64,000 nucleotides of DNA from Candidatus Andeanibacterium colombiense (GTDB lineage Bacteria > Pseudomonadota > Alphaproteobacteria > Sphingomonadales > Sphingomonadaceae): assembly GCA_029202985.1 (NCBI GenBank), contig CP119316.1, positions 992,001-1,056,000 on the forward strand, written 5' to 3'. The position numbers were made by a program, and so were the translations under genes. Position 1 is the first letter of the stretch, and each line of letters starts with the position of its first letter. Shown here piece after piece: positions 47,677 through 55,705 of this stretch. Under the pieces are notes generated by a model. That model ran no database searches. It was not told the origin of the DNA and worked only from the letters and a program-made list of their open reading frames with translations.

Positions 47677-49617
47677 TCACCCGCTTGGGTGGTAGAAATC
47701 GTAGACCGCCTGCGCGACCTGCCCGCTGACCCCCGGCGCGCGCTGGAGATCGTCGAGGCTGGCCGCGCGGACCTTTCCAGCGGTTCCGAAGTGGAGCAGC
47801 AAGGCGCGTTTTCTTGCCGGGCCGATACCGGGTATTTCGTCCAGCGGACTGGCGGTGATCGCGCGGCTGCGCTTCGCCCGGTGCGCGCCGATCGCGAAGC
47901 GGTGGACCTCGTCGCGCAAATTCTGGAGGTAGAACAGCAGCGGCGAATTGACCGGCAGCATCTTCTCGCGCCCGTCGGGAAAATGGAACACCTCACGCCC
48001 TTCGCGTCCGTGGTGCGGACCCTTGGCGATCGCGATCAACGGCACGTCCTCGATCCCGAGTTCTTCCAGCGTATCGCGGACCGAAGACATCTGCCCCTTG
48101 CCGCCGTCGAGCAGCACCAGATCGGGCCAGCTATCGCCATCGCGGTCGGGGTCTTCCTCCAGCACGCGCGAAAAGCGCCGCGCCATCACTTCGCGCATCA
48201 TCCCGTAGTCGTCGTCGGTCTGCGCGCTCTTGATGTTGAACTTGCGGTACTGGTTCTTGAGGAAGCCTTCCGCCCCCGCGACCACCATCGCCCCGACCGC
48301 CTTGGTCCCCGAGATATGGCTGTTATCGTAAACCTCGATCCGCTCGGGCGGCTCGGGCAGTTCGAGGAACTCGGCCAGCTCGCGCAGGATCTTCGCCTTG
48401 CTGCCGCTTTCGGCCAGCCGCCGATCAAGCGCCTCGACCGCATTGCGCGATGCCTGGTCGATCAGCCGCCGCCGGTCGCCGCGCTGGGGCACCGAGATCT
48501 CGACCTTGTGCCCGGCAAGCTCGCACAAGGCTTCGGACAGCAGCTCGCCCTCGGCCAGCTCACGGTCGACCAGTACCAGCCGCGGCGGTGGGACTTCCTC
48601 GTAGAATTGCGCGAGCACCCCGGTCAGCACCGCCTCTTCGGACAGATCCTCGGTATGGGCGGGGAAGAACGCGCGGTGGCCCCAGTTCTGCCCGCCGCGG
48701 ATGAAGAACGCCTGCACCGCCATGTGCCCGCCCTTGGCGGCGATCGCGAACACGTCCGCCTCGCCCACCCCGGCCGCGTTGATCGCCTGACTGCCCTGGA
48801 TCGCGGTCGCCGCGCGCAGCCGGTCGCGCAGCATCGCCGCGGTCTCGAAATCGAGCGCCGCAGCCGCGCGCTCCATCTGGGTCGCGATCTCCTGCTGCAC
48901 CGCGGTCGATTTGCCGCCGAGGAAATCCTGCGTCTGCCGCACCAGTTCGCCGTAGCCGGCAGTGTCGATCCGCCCGACGCAGGGGGCCGAGCAGCGCTTG
49001 ATCTGGTAGAGCAGGCACGGCCGGTCGCGCCGGCTGAAAAAGCTGTCGGTGCAGGATCTTAGCAGGAACAGTTTCTGCAGCGCGTTGATCGTGGTGTTGA
49101 CCGATCCGGCGCTGGCGAACGGCCCGTAATAATTGCCCTTCGCCTTGCGCGCGCCGCGGTGCTTGGTGATCCGGGGGAAATCGTGATCGGCACGCAGCAG
49201 GATGAAGGGGAAGCTTTTGTCGTCGCGCAGATTGATGTTGTAGGCCGGGCGGAAGCGCTTGATCAGCTGGGTTTCCAGCAGCAGCGCTTCGGCCTCGGAG
49301 TTCGTCGTGACGATCTCCATGCCGCGGGTCTGGCTGACCATGCGTCGCAGCCGGTTGGTGAGGTTGGCGACCTGGGTGTAGTTCGCGACCCGGTTCTTCA
49401 ACGCCCGCGCCTTGCCGACATACAGCACATCGCCTCGTGCATCGAGCATGCGGTAGACGCCGGGCTTGGGCTTGAGGGTCTTCACCACATTCCGGATCGC
49501 CGCGATCCCGGCGTCGAGATCGGGCGTGCTGCCGCGCACCGTGTAGGCCGCGCGCTCCTCGTTGAAGCGCTCTGGGCCTTTGGGATGCGATGGAGTGCCG
49601 GCGGGGGTTCGGGACAT
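47677..49617 (-). CDS. uvrC: excinuclease ABC subunit C
   Basis: A 646-residue nuclease. An N-terminal GIY-YIG domain (GVYRMLDARGDVLYVGKARA), a UVR motif (AAAALDFETAAMLRDRLRAA), the RNase H-like second nuclease (IEVYDNSHISGTKAVGAMVV and VLLDGGKGQMSS) and C-terminal helix-hairpin-helix repeats (IPGIGPARKRALLLHFGT) are all present. It cuts on both sides of UvrAB-bound lesions. Its end is 22 bases from the start of the cyclo-ligase on the same strand. Confidence 0.96.
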   Translation of the reverse strand: MSRTPAGTPSHPKGPERFNEERAAYTVRGSTPDLDAGIAAIRNVVKTLKPKPGVYRMLDARGDVLYVGKARALKNRVANYTQVANLTNRLRRMVSQTRGMEIVTTNSEAEALLLETQLIKRFRPAYNINLRDDKSFPFILLRADHDFPRITKHRGARKAKGNYYGPFASAGSVNTTINALQKLFLLRSCTDSFFSRRDRPCLLYQIKRCSAPCVGRIDTAGYGELVRQTQDFLGGKSTAVQQEIATQMERAAAALDFETAAMLRDRLRAATAIQGSQAINAAGVGEADVFAIAAKGGHMAVQAFFIRGGQNWGHRAFFPAHTEDLSEEAVLTGVLAQFYEEVPPPRLVLVDRELAEGELLSEALCELAGHKVEISVPQRGDRRRLIDQASRNAVEALDRRLAESGSKAKILRELAEFLELPEPPERIEVYDNSHISGTKAVGAMVVAGAEGFLKNQYRKFNIKSAQTDDDYGMMREVMARRFSRVLEEDPDRDGDSWPDLVLLDGGKGQMSSVRDTLEELGIEDVPLIAIAKGPHHGREGREVFHFPDGREKMLPVNSPLLFYLQNLRDEVHRFAIGAHRAKRSRAITASPLDEIPGIGPARKRALLLHFGTAGKVRAASLDDLQRAPGVSGQVAQAVYDFYHPSG

Positions 49618-49693
49618 GGGGGGGAGATAATGCCTGAGCGCGCGGTTCTCAAACGCGCTCGGGGAATAATCCGCCGTCGTGATCGAACCCGAC

Positions 49694-49784
49694 CGTCATT
49701 GCGAGGGACGAGGTCCCGCGGCAATCCAGGGCGTCATATCCTTACGCTCCGGATTGCTTCGTCGCTTCGCTCCTCGCAATGACG
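49694..49784. repeat. dispersed palindromic repeat (CGTCATTGCGAGG family)
   Basis: CGTCATTGCGAGG (49694-49706) and its complement CCTCGCAATGACG (49772-49784) are the ends of a 91-bp element with internal GGCAATCC/GGATTGC arms. This repeat is well known in sphingomonads and other alphaproteobacteria. It lies between uvrC and the end of the next TonB receptor gene. Confidence 0.75.
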
Positions 49785-49788
49785 GGGC

Positions 49789-52722
49789 TTAGAACATCTT
49801 CCGGAATTCGATCTCCAGCGCCCGGCCTTCCGGATCGACCAGCCCGGGCTGGTAGCGCAGCGGAACGTCGCCGTTCTCGTCGGTGATCTTGCGGATCGAG
49901 TTGAAGATATTGGTCACGCCGAAGCTGACGCGGGTGCCCTTGAGGAACGGCACCTTCTGGACCAGCTTGGTCTGCTGGCCGAGATCCGCGAACAGGCGCA
50001 GGTCCAGCGTGGCGAGGCTGCCGAAGTGCAGGTCGGTGCTGCCCGGCAGGCCGGAGCCGTTGATGTCGCTCGAGCCGGAATAGTTCGCCGAATAGCGCAG
50101 GCCGAGCCCGCGGTAGAACAGCCCGCCCTGGAGCTGGGCCGAATGACGCACCACGCCGCCGCCCGAAAGCCCGTCGCCGTCGAGCTGGTCGAGCACCGGC
50201 AGGCCCTCGGCAATCAGCACCTGGTTCTCGAGTTCGAGCGTGTAGTTCAGGCTGAGGAACCAGCGCCCGCGTCCGTCGCCGCCGCCCGGCCCGCCGCCGA
50301 AGCCGCCCCGGCCGCCGCCGGGGCCACCCGGCGGGGGACCGCCCGCACCGGGACCGCCCGGCGGAGGACCGCCGGCCAGGCCGCCGCCGGCATCGCCGCT
50401 ACGACGCTCGCCATTGCCGCCAGCCGGGGCTGGGGCCGGCAGCGAACAGATGCGATCCTTGAATTCCTTCAGTCGGGTCGGGTCGATCTGACCATCGGGG
50501 CCCTTCAGTCGGTCGAGCATCTGTGGCGGCAGCCCGGAAACATCCGGCGTCCCGCCGGGAGCGCAGAGTTTCTGGCGGAATTCCTGGAACTGCTGCGGGT
50601 TGAAGAAGCCGCCGCCCTGCGCACTGCACATGCGCTGCTTGAATTCGGCCAGCTTGGCCGGATCGATCTTGCCATCCGGCCCGCGCAGCCGTTCCTGCAT
50701 CCCTTCGGGCAAGGTCGAGATATCGGGCGCTTCGGCGCCATCGGCGCACAGTTTCGCGCGCATTTCCTGGAACCGCTGCGGATCGAACCCGCCGGGCCCA
50801 CCCGGGCCGCCTGCTGCCGGCGCACCGGCAGGGCTCTGGCCTTGCGCCGGAGCGCCAGCCGCCGGAGCCGCGCCCGGTCCAGCGCCCTGGGCGGAGCGGA
50901 TTGCGCCGAACAGGCCGAAGCCGCCGCCGCCGCCGCCCGGCTGCGCCTTGCCGAAGGCGCCTGTCAGATTGAGCCCGAAGCGCAGGCGCGAGGAATTCTC
51001 CTCGGCGAATGTTACCGGGCGCTGGTCGATCGAGACGAGCTGGCCGGTGATGGCGTCGCGCGTCACCCGGCCGGGGAACGCAGCCTCGATCGCCGGCGTC
51101 AGCAGCGGGAATGCGGCGCTGACGTCTTCCGAATGGTTGTGGAAGTAATCGATCGAGATGTTCGACCCGCTCAGGAACGGCAGGCGCCACTGAGTGCCGA
51201 AGCGGTAATCGCGCTGTTTCTGCTTGGTCAGATCCGGGTTGCCCCCGCTGATCACGTTGACCAGCACGGTTTCGCCGCGCGTAAGGTCGTAGGTCTGCAC
51301 ATTGGGCGTCACGGTTTCGGGCGCGTTGAGCTGGGTCAGCGTGGGCGCGGCGTCGCGCGCGAGATAGCTGCCCTGGAAGCTGAGATTGTCGGTCCAGCCC
51401 CAGCTGAAGCCGGTCGACCAGTTGGTCAGCGTGCCGAAGTCCGACAGATAATCGACCCCGGCGGTCAGGTTGAGGTTGATGTCCCCGATAAAGCCGAGCG
51501 TGCCGCCGCGTTCGGTGATCGGAACGCCGACGTTGAAGCCTGCGGTGAGATCGCCGCGAGTGAGTGTGGTCTTGCCGACCACGCTGCGGCTGTCGTCACT
51601 CTGGATGCGGTCCCAGCTATAGCCGCTGTTGAGGGTCAGCGACACATCGCCCGCCGGCATCGAGAAGGGCGACCCCATCGCGGTGAGCTTGGAGGTCGCG
51701 GAATCGTCGATCGTCTGGGCAGTGTCATAGCCGGCATCGGTGCTGTGATCGAGCACCCTGCGGCCGTTGGCGTGGCTGGCGTCGAGCGTGCCGGTGATCT
51801 GCCAGTCGCCGAGCGGCGCGTTGAGCGTGCTGCCGAGGGAGACCGTATCTGTCAGGCTGCGGCTCTTGATCGGGTCGGTCAGCAGCAGCGAATTGAGGCC
51901 GTTGAGGCTGAGGCTCTTGTCGCGCTCGTATTGGCCGTTGACCGTCAGCGAGGTGCCGTTGTCGGCCAGCTTGGTGGTCAGGGTGCCGTTGATCTGGCCG
52001 GTGGAGCTGTCGGCGACCAGCGTGCGGTAATCCGCCGGGTCGAGCGCGCCCGCGGCGGGCGGCGGAGTGGACTGAATGATCCCGCGCTCGGCCTCGGTCA
52101 GCGGGCTGACGTCTTTCCATTCGCCGTGGATGTTGATCCGGCTGGGGCCGGCGATGGTGAGATAAGTGCCCTCGAGCTGCCAGTCCGACGTGCCGCCGGC
52201 CCACGGCTGGCCGTATTCCGCCTCGACCGTCTTGCTCGAGAAATTGTCCTTCAGGATGATGTTGATGATGCGCTGGTCGGCCGAGAAGCCATATTTCTGC
52301 GCGACGGATTCGGGCAGGATTTCGACCTTCTTGATCGCTTCCGGCGGATAGGACGCCATTTCGCGGAAGCTCGACACGCGCACGCCGTTGATCAGCAGCG
52401 CCGGCATGCCGCCCGCGCCGCGCCCGCTGCCGGAGCTGGTAGAGGGGGCGAGCGCCGCGATCAGGTCGGTGATCGAGCCCGCGCCGTAGGCCGCGATGTC
52501 CGCTTCGCCCAATTCCTGCACCGGCGGCACCGGCGTATCGACCTGTCCGCGCACGTTCTGTGCGGTGACGATGATCTCGTTCGCGATATCCTCCCCGCTC
52601 TCATCCGGCGCCGCGTTGTCGGTCACGACCGGGACCTTTTCGTCCTCTGCATGCACCGGCATCGCGGCCAGCACAGCAAAGCTGGAAATGGCGGTCAACA
52701 GGGATACGCGGGTACGGGCCAT
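49789..52722 (-). CDS. TonB-dependent receptor with a Cys/Pro/Gly-rich insert
   Basis: A 977-residue receptor. The signal peptide, TonB-box region (ANEIIVTAQNVRGQ), plug (YGAGSITDLIAALAPSTSSG, IIVLILKDNFSSKTVEAEYG-like strands) and barrel end (ALEIEFRKMF) are normal. Within the barrel, about residues 610-810 form an insert of Pro-, Ala- and Gly-rich spacer with two 55-60-residue repeats (646-705, 706-758). Each repeat has FQE-x-R-x-KLC, an LP-x-x-M turn, a GPDG-x-IDP motif and an EFK-x-R-x-C end. It is followed by glycine-rich tracts. Such cysteine-rich extracellular or periplasmic inserts are not usual in TonB receptors. The substrate is unknown. Confidence 0.87.
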   Translation of the reverse strand: MARTRVSLLTAISSFAVLAAMPVHAEDEKVPVVTDNAAPDESGEDIANEIIVTAQNVRGQVDTPVPPVQELGEADIAAYGAGSITDLIAALAPSTSSGSGRGAGGMPALLINGVRVSSFREMASYPPEAIKKVEILPESVAQKYGFSADQRIINIILKDNFSSKTVEAEYGQPWAGGTSDWQLEGTYLTIAGPSRINIHGEWKDVSPLTEAERGIIQSTPPPAAGALDPADYRTLVADSSTGQINGTLTTKLADNGTSLTVNGQYERDKSLSLNGLNSLLLTDPIKSRSLTDTVSLGSTLNAPLGDWQITGTLDASHANGRRVLDHSTDAGYDTAQTIDDSATSKLTAMGSPFSMPAGDVSLTLNSGYSWDRIQSDDSRSVVGKTTLTRGDLTAGFNVGVPITERGGTLGFIGDINLNLTAGVDYLSDFGTLTNWSTGFSWGWTDNLSFQGSYLARDAAPTLTQLNAPETVTPNVQTYDLTRGETVLVNVISGGNPDLTKQKQRDYRFGTQWRLPFLSGSNISIDYFHNHSEDVSAAFPLLTPAIEAAFPGRVTRDAITGQLVSIDQRPVTFAEENSSRLRFGLNLTGAFGKAQPGGGGGGFGLFGAIRSAQGAGPGAAPAAGAPAQGQSPAGAPAAGGPGGPGGFDPQRFQEMRAKLCADGAEAPDISTLPEGMQERLRGPDGKIDPAKLAEFKQRMCSAQGGGFFNPQQFQEFRQKLCAPGGTPDVSGLPPQMLDRLKGPDGQIDPTRLKEFKDRICSLPAPAPAGGNGERRSGDAGGGLAGGPPPGGPGAGGPPPGGPGGGRGGFGGGPGGGDGRGRWFLSLNYTLELENQVLIAEGLPVLDQLDGDGLSGGGVVRHSAQLQGGLFYRGLGLRYSANYSGSSDINGSGLPGSTDLHFGSLATLDLRLFADLGQQTKLVQKVPFLKGTRVSFGVTNIFNSIRKITDENGDVPLRYQPGLVDPEGRALEIEFRKMF
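50449..50787 (-). repeat. tandem cysteine-bearing protein repeat inside the TonB receptor
   Basis: Two in-frame repeats encode residues 646-705 and 706-758 of the receptor. Each has two cysteines, at 659/699 and 719/758. The pattern KLC, LPxxM, RLxGPDGxIDP, LxEFK and RxC is shared. They are separated from the barrel by low-complexity Pro/Gly segments. Confidence 0.7.
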
Positions 52723-52955
52723 CGGGATCTTTTCTTCGGGTTAGGAAATGGGGAAGCCGGCGGATATGGGGGCAGCGCCTCACACTCAAGCCGCGTTTCG
52801 TAACAAATCGTCGCGATAAGCTGAACGCACCCTGAGCCACGTCATTCGCGGCCGACCGGCCGGGTCGGCATTGCGGGCGCGCGGGCTTCCCTTTTCGGCC
52901 TTCGGGGTCTATGGCGCGCCCGGAACCGAAACAACACCCGGAAATTGACTGGTTT

Positions 52956-53201
52956 ATGGCTAAAGAAGAACTCCTCGAAATGCGCGGCAAGGTGGTGGAA
53001 CTGCTGCCCAACGCGATGTTCCGGGTCGAGCTCGAAAATGGCCATGAAGTGCTCGGCCACACCGCCGGCAAGATGCGCAAGAACCGCATCCGCGTGCTGG
53101 TCGGCGACGAAGTGCTGTGCGAGCTGACGCCCTACGATCTGACCAAGGCGCGCATCACCTACCGCTTCATGCCCGGCCGGGGCGGCCCTGGCCCGCAATA
53201 A
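52956..53201 (+). CDS. infA: translation initiation factor IF-1
   Basis: An 81-residue S1-type OB-fold protein: MAKEELLEMRGKVVELLPNA, then RVELENGHEVLGHTAGKMRK and CELTPYDLTKARITYRF, with a short extra tail (MPGRGGPGPQ) common in alphaproteobacteria. An upstream in-frame start would add residues unlike any IF-1. It is the first of infA, maf, an RNase E/G-like gene, yacG and tRNA-Phe, a known sphingomonad arrangement. Confidence 0.95.
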   Translation: MAKEELLEMRGKVVELLPNAMFRVELENGHEVLGHTAGKMRKNRIRVLVGDEVLCELTPYDLTKARITYRFMPGRGGPGPQ

Positions 53202-53210
53202 GGCCGGCGC

Positions 53211-53786
53211 TTGACCGCGCCCGCGCTCATCCTCGCATCGGCCAGCCCGCGCAGGCGCGAACTCATCGCCCGGCTCGGGATCGAGCCGCTTGCGGTACGC
53301 GCCGCCGATATCGACGAGACCCCGCGGGCCGGCGAACTGCCGCGCCCTTATGCCGAGCGCATGGCGCGCGAGAAGGCCGAAGCCGCGCGGGACGATGCGA
53401 CCCATGTCCTGGCCGGAGACACGGTGGTCGCACTCGGCCGACGGATTCTGCCGAAAGCCGAGGACGAAGCGACCGCCCGCCGCTGCCTAGAACTCCTCTC
53501 CGGACGGCGTCACCGCGTGTTTTCCGCCGTCGCTCTGCGCGCGCCGGATGGCTTGATCCGCGAGAAACTCAGCGAAACCATCGTGCGCTTCAAGCGCTTG
53601 AGCCAAGACGAGATCGCCGCCTACCTCGCCAGCGGCGAATGGCACGGCAAGGCTGGCGGCTATGCGATCCAGGGCACGGCCGAGGGCCTGATTTCGTGGA
53701 TTTCGGGCAGCCACTCGGGTATCGTGGGCCTGCCGCTGTTCGAAACCCGCAACTTGCTCCAGGCAGCCGGTTTCTCCGTTGGCTGA
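53211..53786 (+). CDS. maf: Maf/YhdE-family nucleotide pyrophosphatase
   Basis: A 191-residue protein with LILASASPRRRELIARLGIE, the Maf signature, and a later metal site (AGDTVVALGRRILPKAED) and GYAIQGTAEGLISWISGSHS. Maf proteins hydrolyse non-standard nucleotides (such as dTTP/UTP analogues) and were named for septum inhibition. The start is a TTG nine bases after the infA stop. It overlaps the next gene by 8 bases. Confidence 0.94.
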   Translation: MTAPALILASASPRRRELIARLGIEPLAVRAADIDETPRAGELPRPYAERMAREKAEAARDDATHVLAGDTVVALGRRILPKAEDEATARRCLELLSGRRHRVFSAVALRAPDGLIREKLSETIVRFKRLSQDEIAAYLASGEWHGKAGGYAIQGTAEGLISWISGSHSGIVGLPLFETRNLLQAAGFSVG

Positions 53787-54738
53787 GTGGCTGGTCGAGC
53801 AGGGGATCGGCGAAGAACGCGCGATCCTGGCTGAGGGCGACGAGATCCTTGCCGCAAAACTGCGCTGGCCGGGCACCCTCGCATCGGGCCAGGTGGAGGA
53901 CGCGAGGCTGGTTTCACGCGTCACCGGCAGCAAGCGCGGCACTGCCCGCTTCTCCAGCGGCGAGGAAGCACTGGTTTCCGGCCTACCCCGCGACGCGAAC
54001 GAGGGCGCGGCCATCCGCCTCGTCGTAACCCGCGCCGCGATCGCCGAGAGCGGCCGCACCAAGCTCGCCCATGCCCGACCGACGGACGAGGCACCCCGCA
54101 CCGCGCCGTCACTTGCCGAAACTCTCGGCGCCCGGATCGTCCACCGCTTCCCGCTCGCGGACTGGGACGCGCTGCTCGGCGATGTTTTCAGCCGCGAGAT
54201 CGCGTTCGACGGTGGGACGCTGCTACTGAACCCCACTCCCGCGATGATGCTGATCGACGTCGATGGTGCGCTTCCGCCGCGCCTGCTCGCCCTCGCCGCG
54301 GTTCCGGCGATCGGCGGCGCGCTGCGACAGTTCGATATTGGCGGATCGGTGGGCATCGATTTCCCGACCCTGTCCGCGAAAGACGAGCGCCGTGCGGTCG
54401 ATTCCGCGCTGGAAAAAGCTCTCGACGACTGGCCGCACGAACGCACCGCGATGAACGGCTTCGGCTTCGTCCAGCTGGTCGCGCGGCTGGAAGGTCCCTC
54501 GCTGCTCCAGCGCATCGCCGCCGACCGGGCGGGTGCCGCCGCGCGCCTGCTGCTGCGCCGGGCCGAGGCGGTCGAAGAGCCGGGCACGGTGCGATTGATC
54601 TGCCACCCTGCCGTGGCCGCAAAACTGTCCGACGACTGGCTCGCGGAGCTTGCCAGGCGGACCGGGCGCACCATATCTGTCGAAACCGATCCCGCCCTCG
54701 CCCTCGAAGGCGGCTACGCCCAGGCTTTTCCCCGATGA
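53779..54738 (+). CDS. short RNase E/G-family protein
   Basis: A 319-residue protein matching the catalytic core of RNase E/G, including LNPTPAMMLIDVDGA, GGSVGIDFPTLSAKDERRAV and TAMNGFGFVQLVARLEGPSL. The two Asp residues expected to hold Mg2+ are likely those in LIDVDG and GIDFP. It lacks the N-terminal S1 domain and the zinc-link cysteines of standard RNase G, giving a much smaller protein. This short form recurs in sphingomonads. The TTG start overlaps maf. It may be catalytically active on a narrower set of RNAs, which is inferred. Confidence 0.82.
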   Translation: MAEWLVEQGIGEERAILAEGDEILAAKLRWPGTLASGQVEDARLVSRVTGSKRGTARFSSGEEALVSGLPRDANEGAAIRLVVTRAAIAESGRTKLAHARPTDEAPRTAPSLAETLGARIVHRFPLADWDALLGDVFSREIAFDGGTLLLNPTPAMMLIDVDGALPPRLLALAAVPAIGGALRQFDIGGSVGIDFPTLSAKDERRAVDSALEKALDDWPHERTAMNGFGFVQLVARLEGPSLLQRIAADRAGAAARLLLRRAEAVEEPGTVRLICHPAVAAKLSDDWLAELARRTGRTISVETDPALALEGGYAQAFPR

Positions 54739-54908
54739 CCAGCTCCACCAAGCCCTGCCCGATCTGCCGCAAGCCGCGCAGCGAGGAGTTCACCCCTTTC
54801 TGCTCCAGCCGCTGCCGCGATCGCGACCTCGGCCACTGGCTCGCCGACGGCTACGCCATTCCCGGCCCGCCGGCAGAGCCCGAAGACATCGTGCAGGAAG
54901 ACGGCTGA
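54735..54908 (+). CDS. yacG: DNA gyrase inhibitor YacG (zinc-binding)
   Basis: A 57-residue protein beginning ATGA at the end of the RNase gene, so translation is coupled. The four-cysteine zinc knuckle is seen in CPICRKPRSEEFTPFCSSRC (CPIC, then FC-x-x-RC), followed by the conserved RDLGHWLADGYAIPG. YacG of E. coli binds gyrase B and inhibits it. The C-terminus is short and acidic. Confidence 0.93.
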   Translation: MTSSTKPCPICRKPRSEEFTPFCSSRCRDRDLGHWLADGYAIPGPPAEPEDIVQEDG

Positions 54909-54994
54909 TTCAGTCTTGCCAAGGCAGGCCCGCTTCGCCATAGGCCCGCACTCCAACCGCTCGCCGGCCCCAAAAGGGCCGTCGCCGCAGCGAA

Positions 54995-55070
54995 GCCCGG
55001 GTAGCTCAGTTGGTAGAGCACATGACTGAAAATCATGGTGTCGGCGGTTCGATTCCGTCCCCGGGCACCA
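54995..55070 (+). tRNA. tRNA-Phe (anticodon GAA)
   Basis: The 76-base cloverleaf starts GCCCGGG and ends CCCGGGC followed by A and an encoded CCA. The D arm is GCTC-AGTTGGTAGA-GAGC-like, the anticodon stem-loop is ATGACTGAAAATCAT with GAA at 55028-55030, and the T arm carries GGTTCGATTCC. This reads UUC/UUU codons. It follows yacG by 86 bases. Confidence 0.97.
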
Positions 55071-55168
55071 TTATCCCGCCTGACCGATCGCGCAAAATTT
55101 GTCCGCTTGCGGGCTTGTCCCACGCTATATATGGCGGGATATGGCCTCAGGTTCTCGAGGATCTTTCG

Positions 55169-55699
55169 ATGCGCATTCTGCTTCTTGCCGCTGCTCTGAC
55201 GGCGATCACCCTGCCCGGCGCCGGTGTCGCGCAGGAAGAAGCCCACATGGATCATGCCTGCCCGGCCCAAGCCGCGCCGCTCCCCGCGGCACTGGCGAGC
55301 TTTGCCGCGCGGGTTCCGCTGAGCGCGGCCAAGACCGCCGACAAGCTCGGCAAGGCCACCCTCACCTTCGGCCAGGCGGTCGACGGCGCGCTGGTTTCCG
55401 CGCCCGAGGTCAAATATCCGCTGCGCCCGGAAAAGCCCGGCGGCTCGGTCAGCTACGGCGGGTTGTTCGGCTTCACCGTCGCCGAGGCGGGGACCTACCG
55501 CGTCGCGCTCGGTTCGGGTGCGTGGATCGATGTGTTGAAGGACGGCAGGGCGATCGGATCAAGTGCCCATGGCCACGGTCCCGATTGCAGCGGCGTGCGC
55601 AAGATGGTCGATTTCCCGCTGGAGCCCGGCAGCTATACGCTGCAGATCGCCGCGAATGGCCAGCCGAGCCTGCCGCTGCTCGTCACCCGCCTCCCTTAA
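55169..55699 (+). CDS. exported protein beside a di-haem peroxidase
   Basis: A 176-residue protein with a signal peptide (MRILLLAAALTAITLPGAGV). The mature N-terminus is EEAHMDHACPAQA; later segments are strand-like (GLFGFTVAEAGTYRVALGSG, and SYTLQIAANGQPSLPLLVTR) and suggest a small beta-sandwich. The His- and Cys-bearing stretches (HMDHAC and SSAHGHGPDCSG) could bind metal. The gene lies six bases before the peroxidase. A helper or accessory role is only inferred. Confidence 0.72.
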   Translation: MRILLLAAALTAITLPGAGVAQEEAHMDHACPAQAAPLPAALASFAARVPLSAAKTADKLGKATLTFGQAVDGALVSAPEVKYPLRPEKPGGSVSYGGLFGFTVAEAGTYRVALGSGAWIDVLKDGRAIGSSAHGHGPDCSGVRKMVDFPLEPGSYTLQIAANGQPSLPLLVTRLP

Positions 55700-55705
55700 A
55701 GTTCA

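Noticed and set aside
50449..50787. EF-hand calcium loops in the TonB receptor repeats
   Set aside because: GPDGxID resembles part of an EF loop, but the first and third ligand positions lack acidic residues.
50026..52803. A 925-codon frame antisense to the TonB receptor
   Set aside because: It is Arg/Ala/Glu-rich with no recognisable motif; high-GC DNA often leaves long open shadows opposite real genes.
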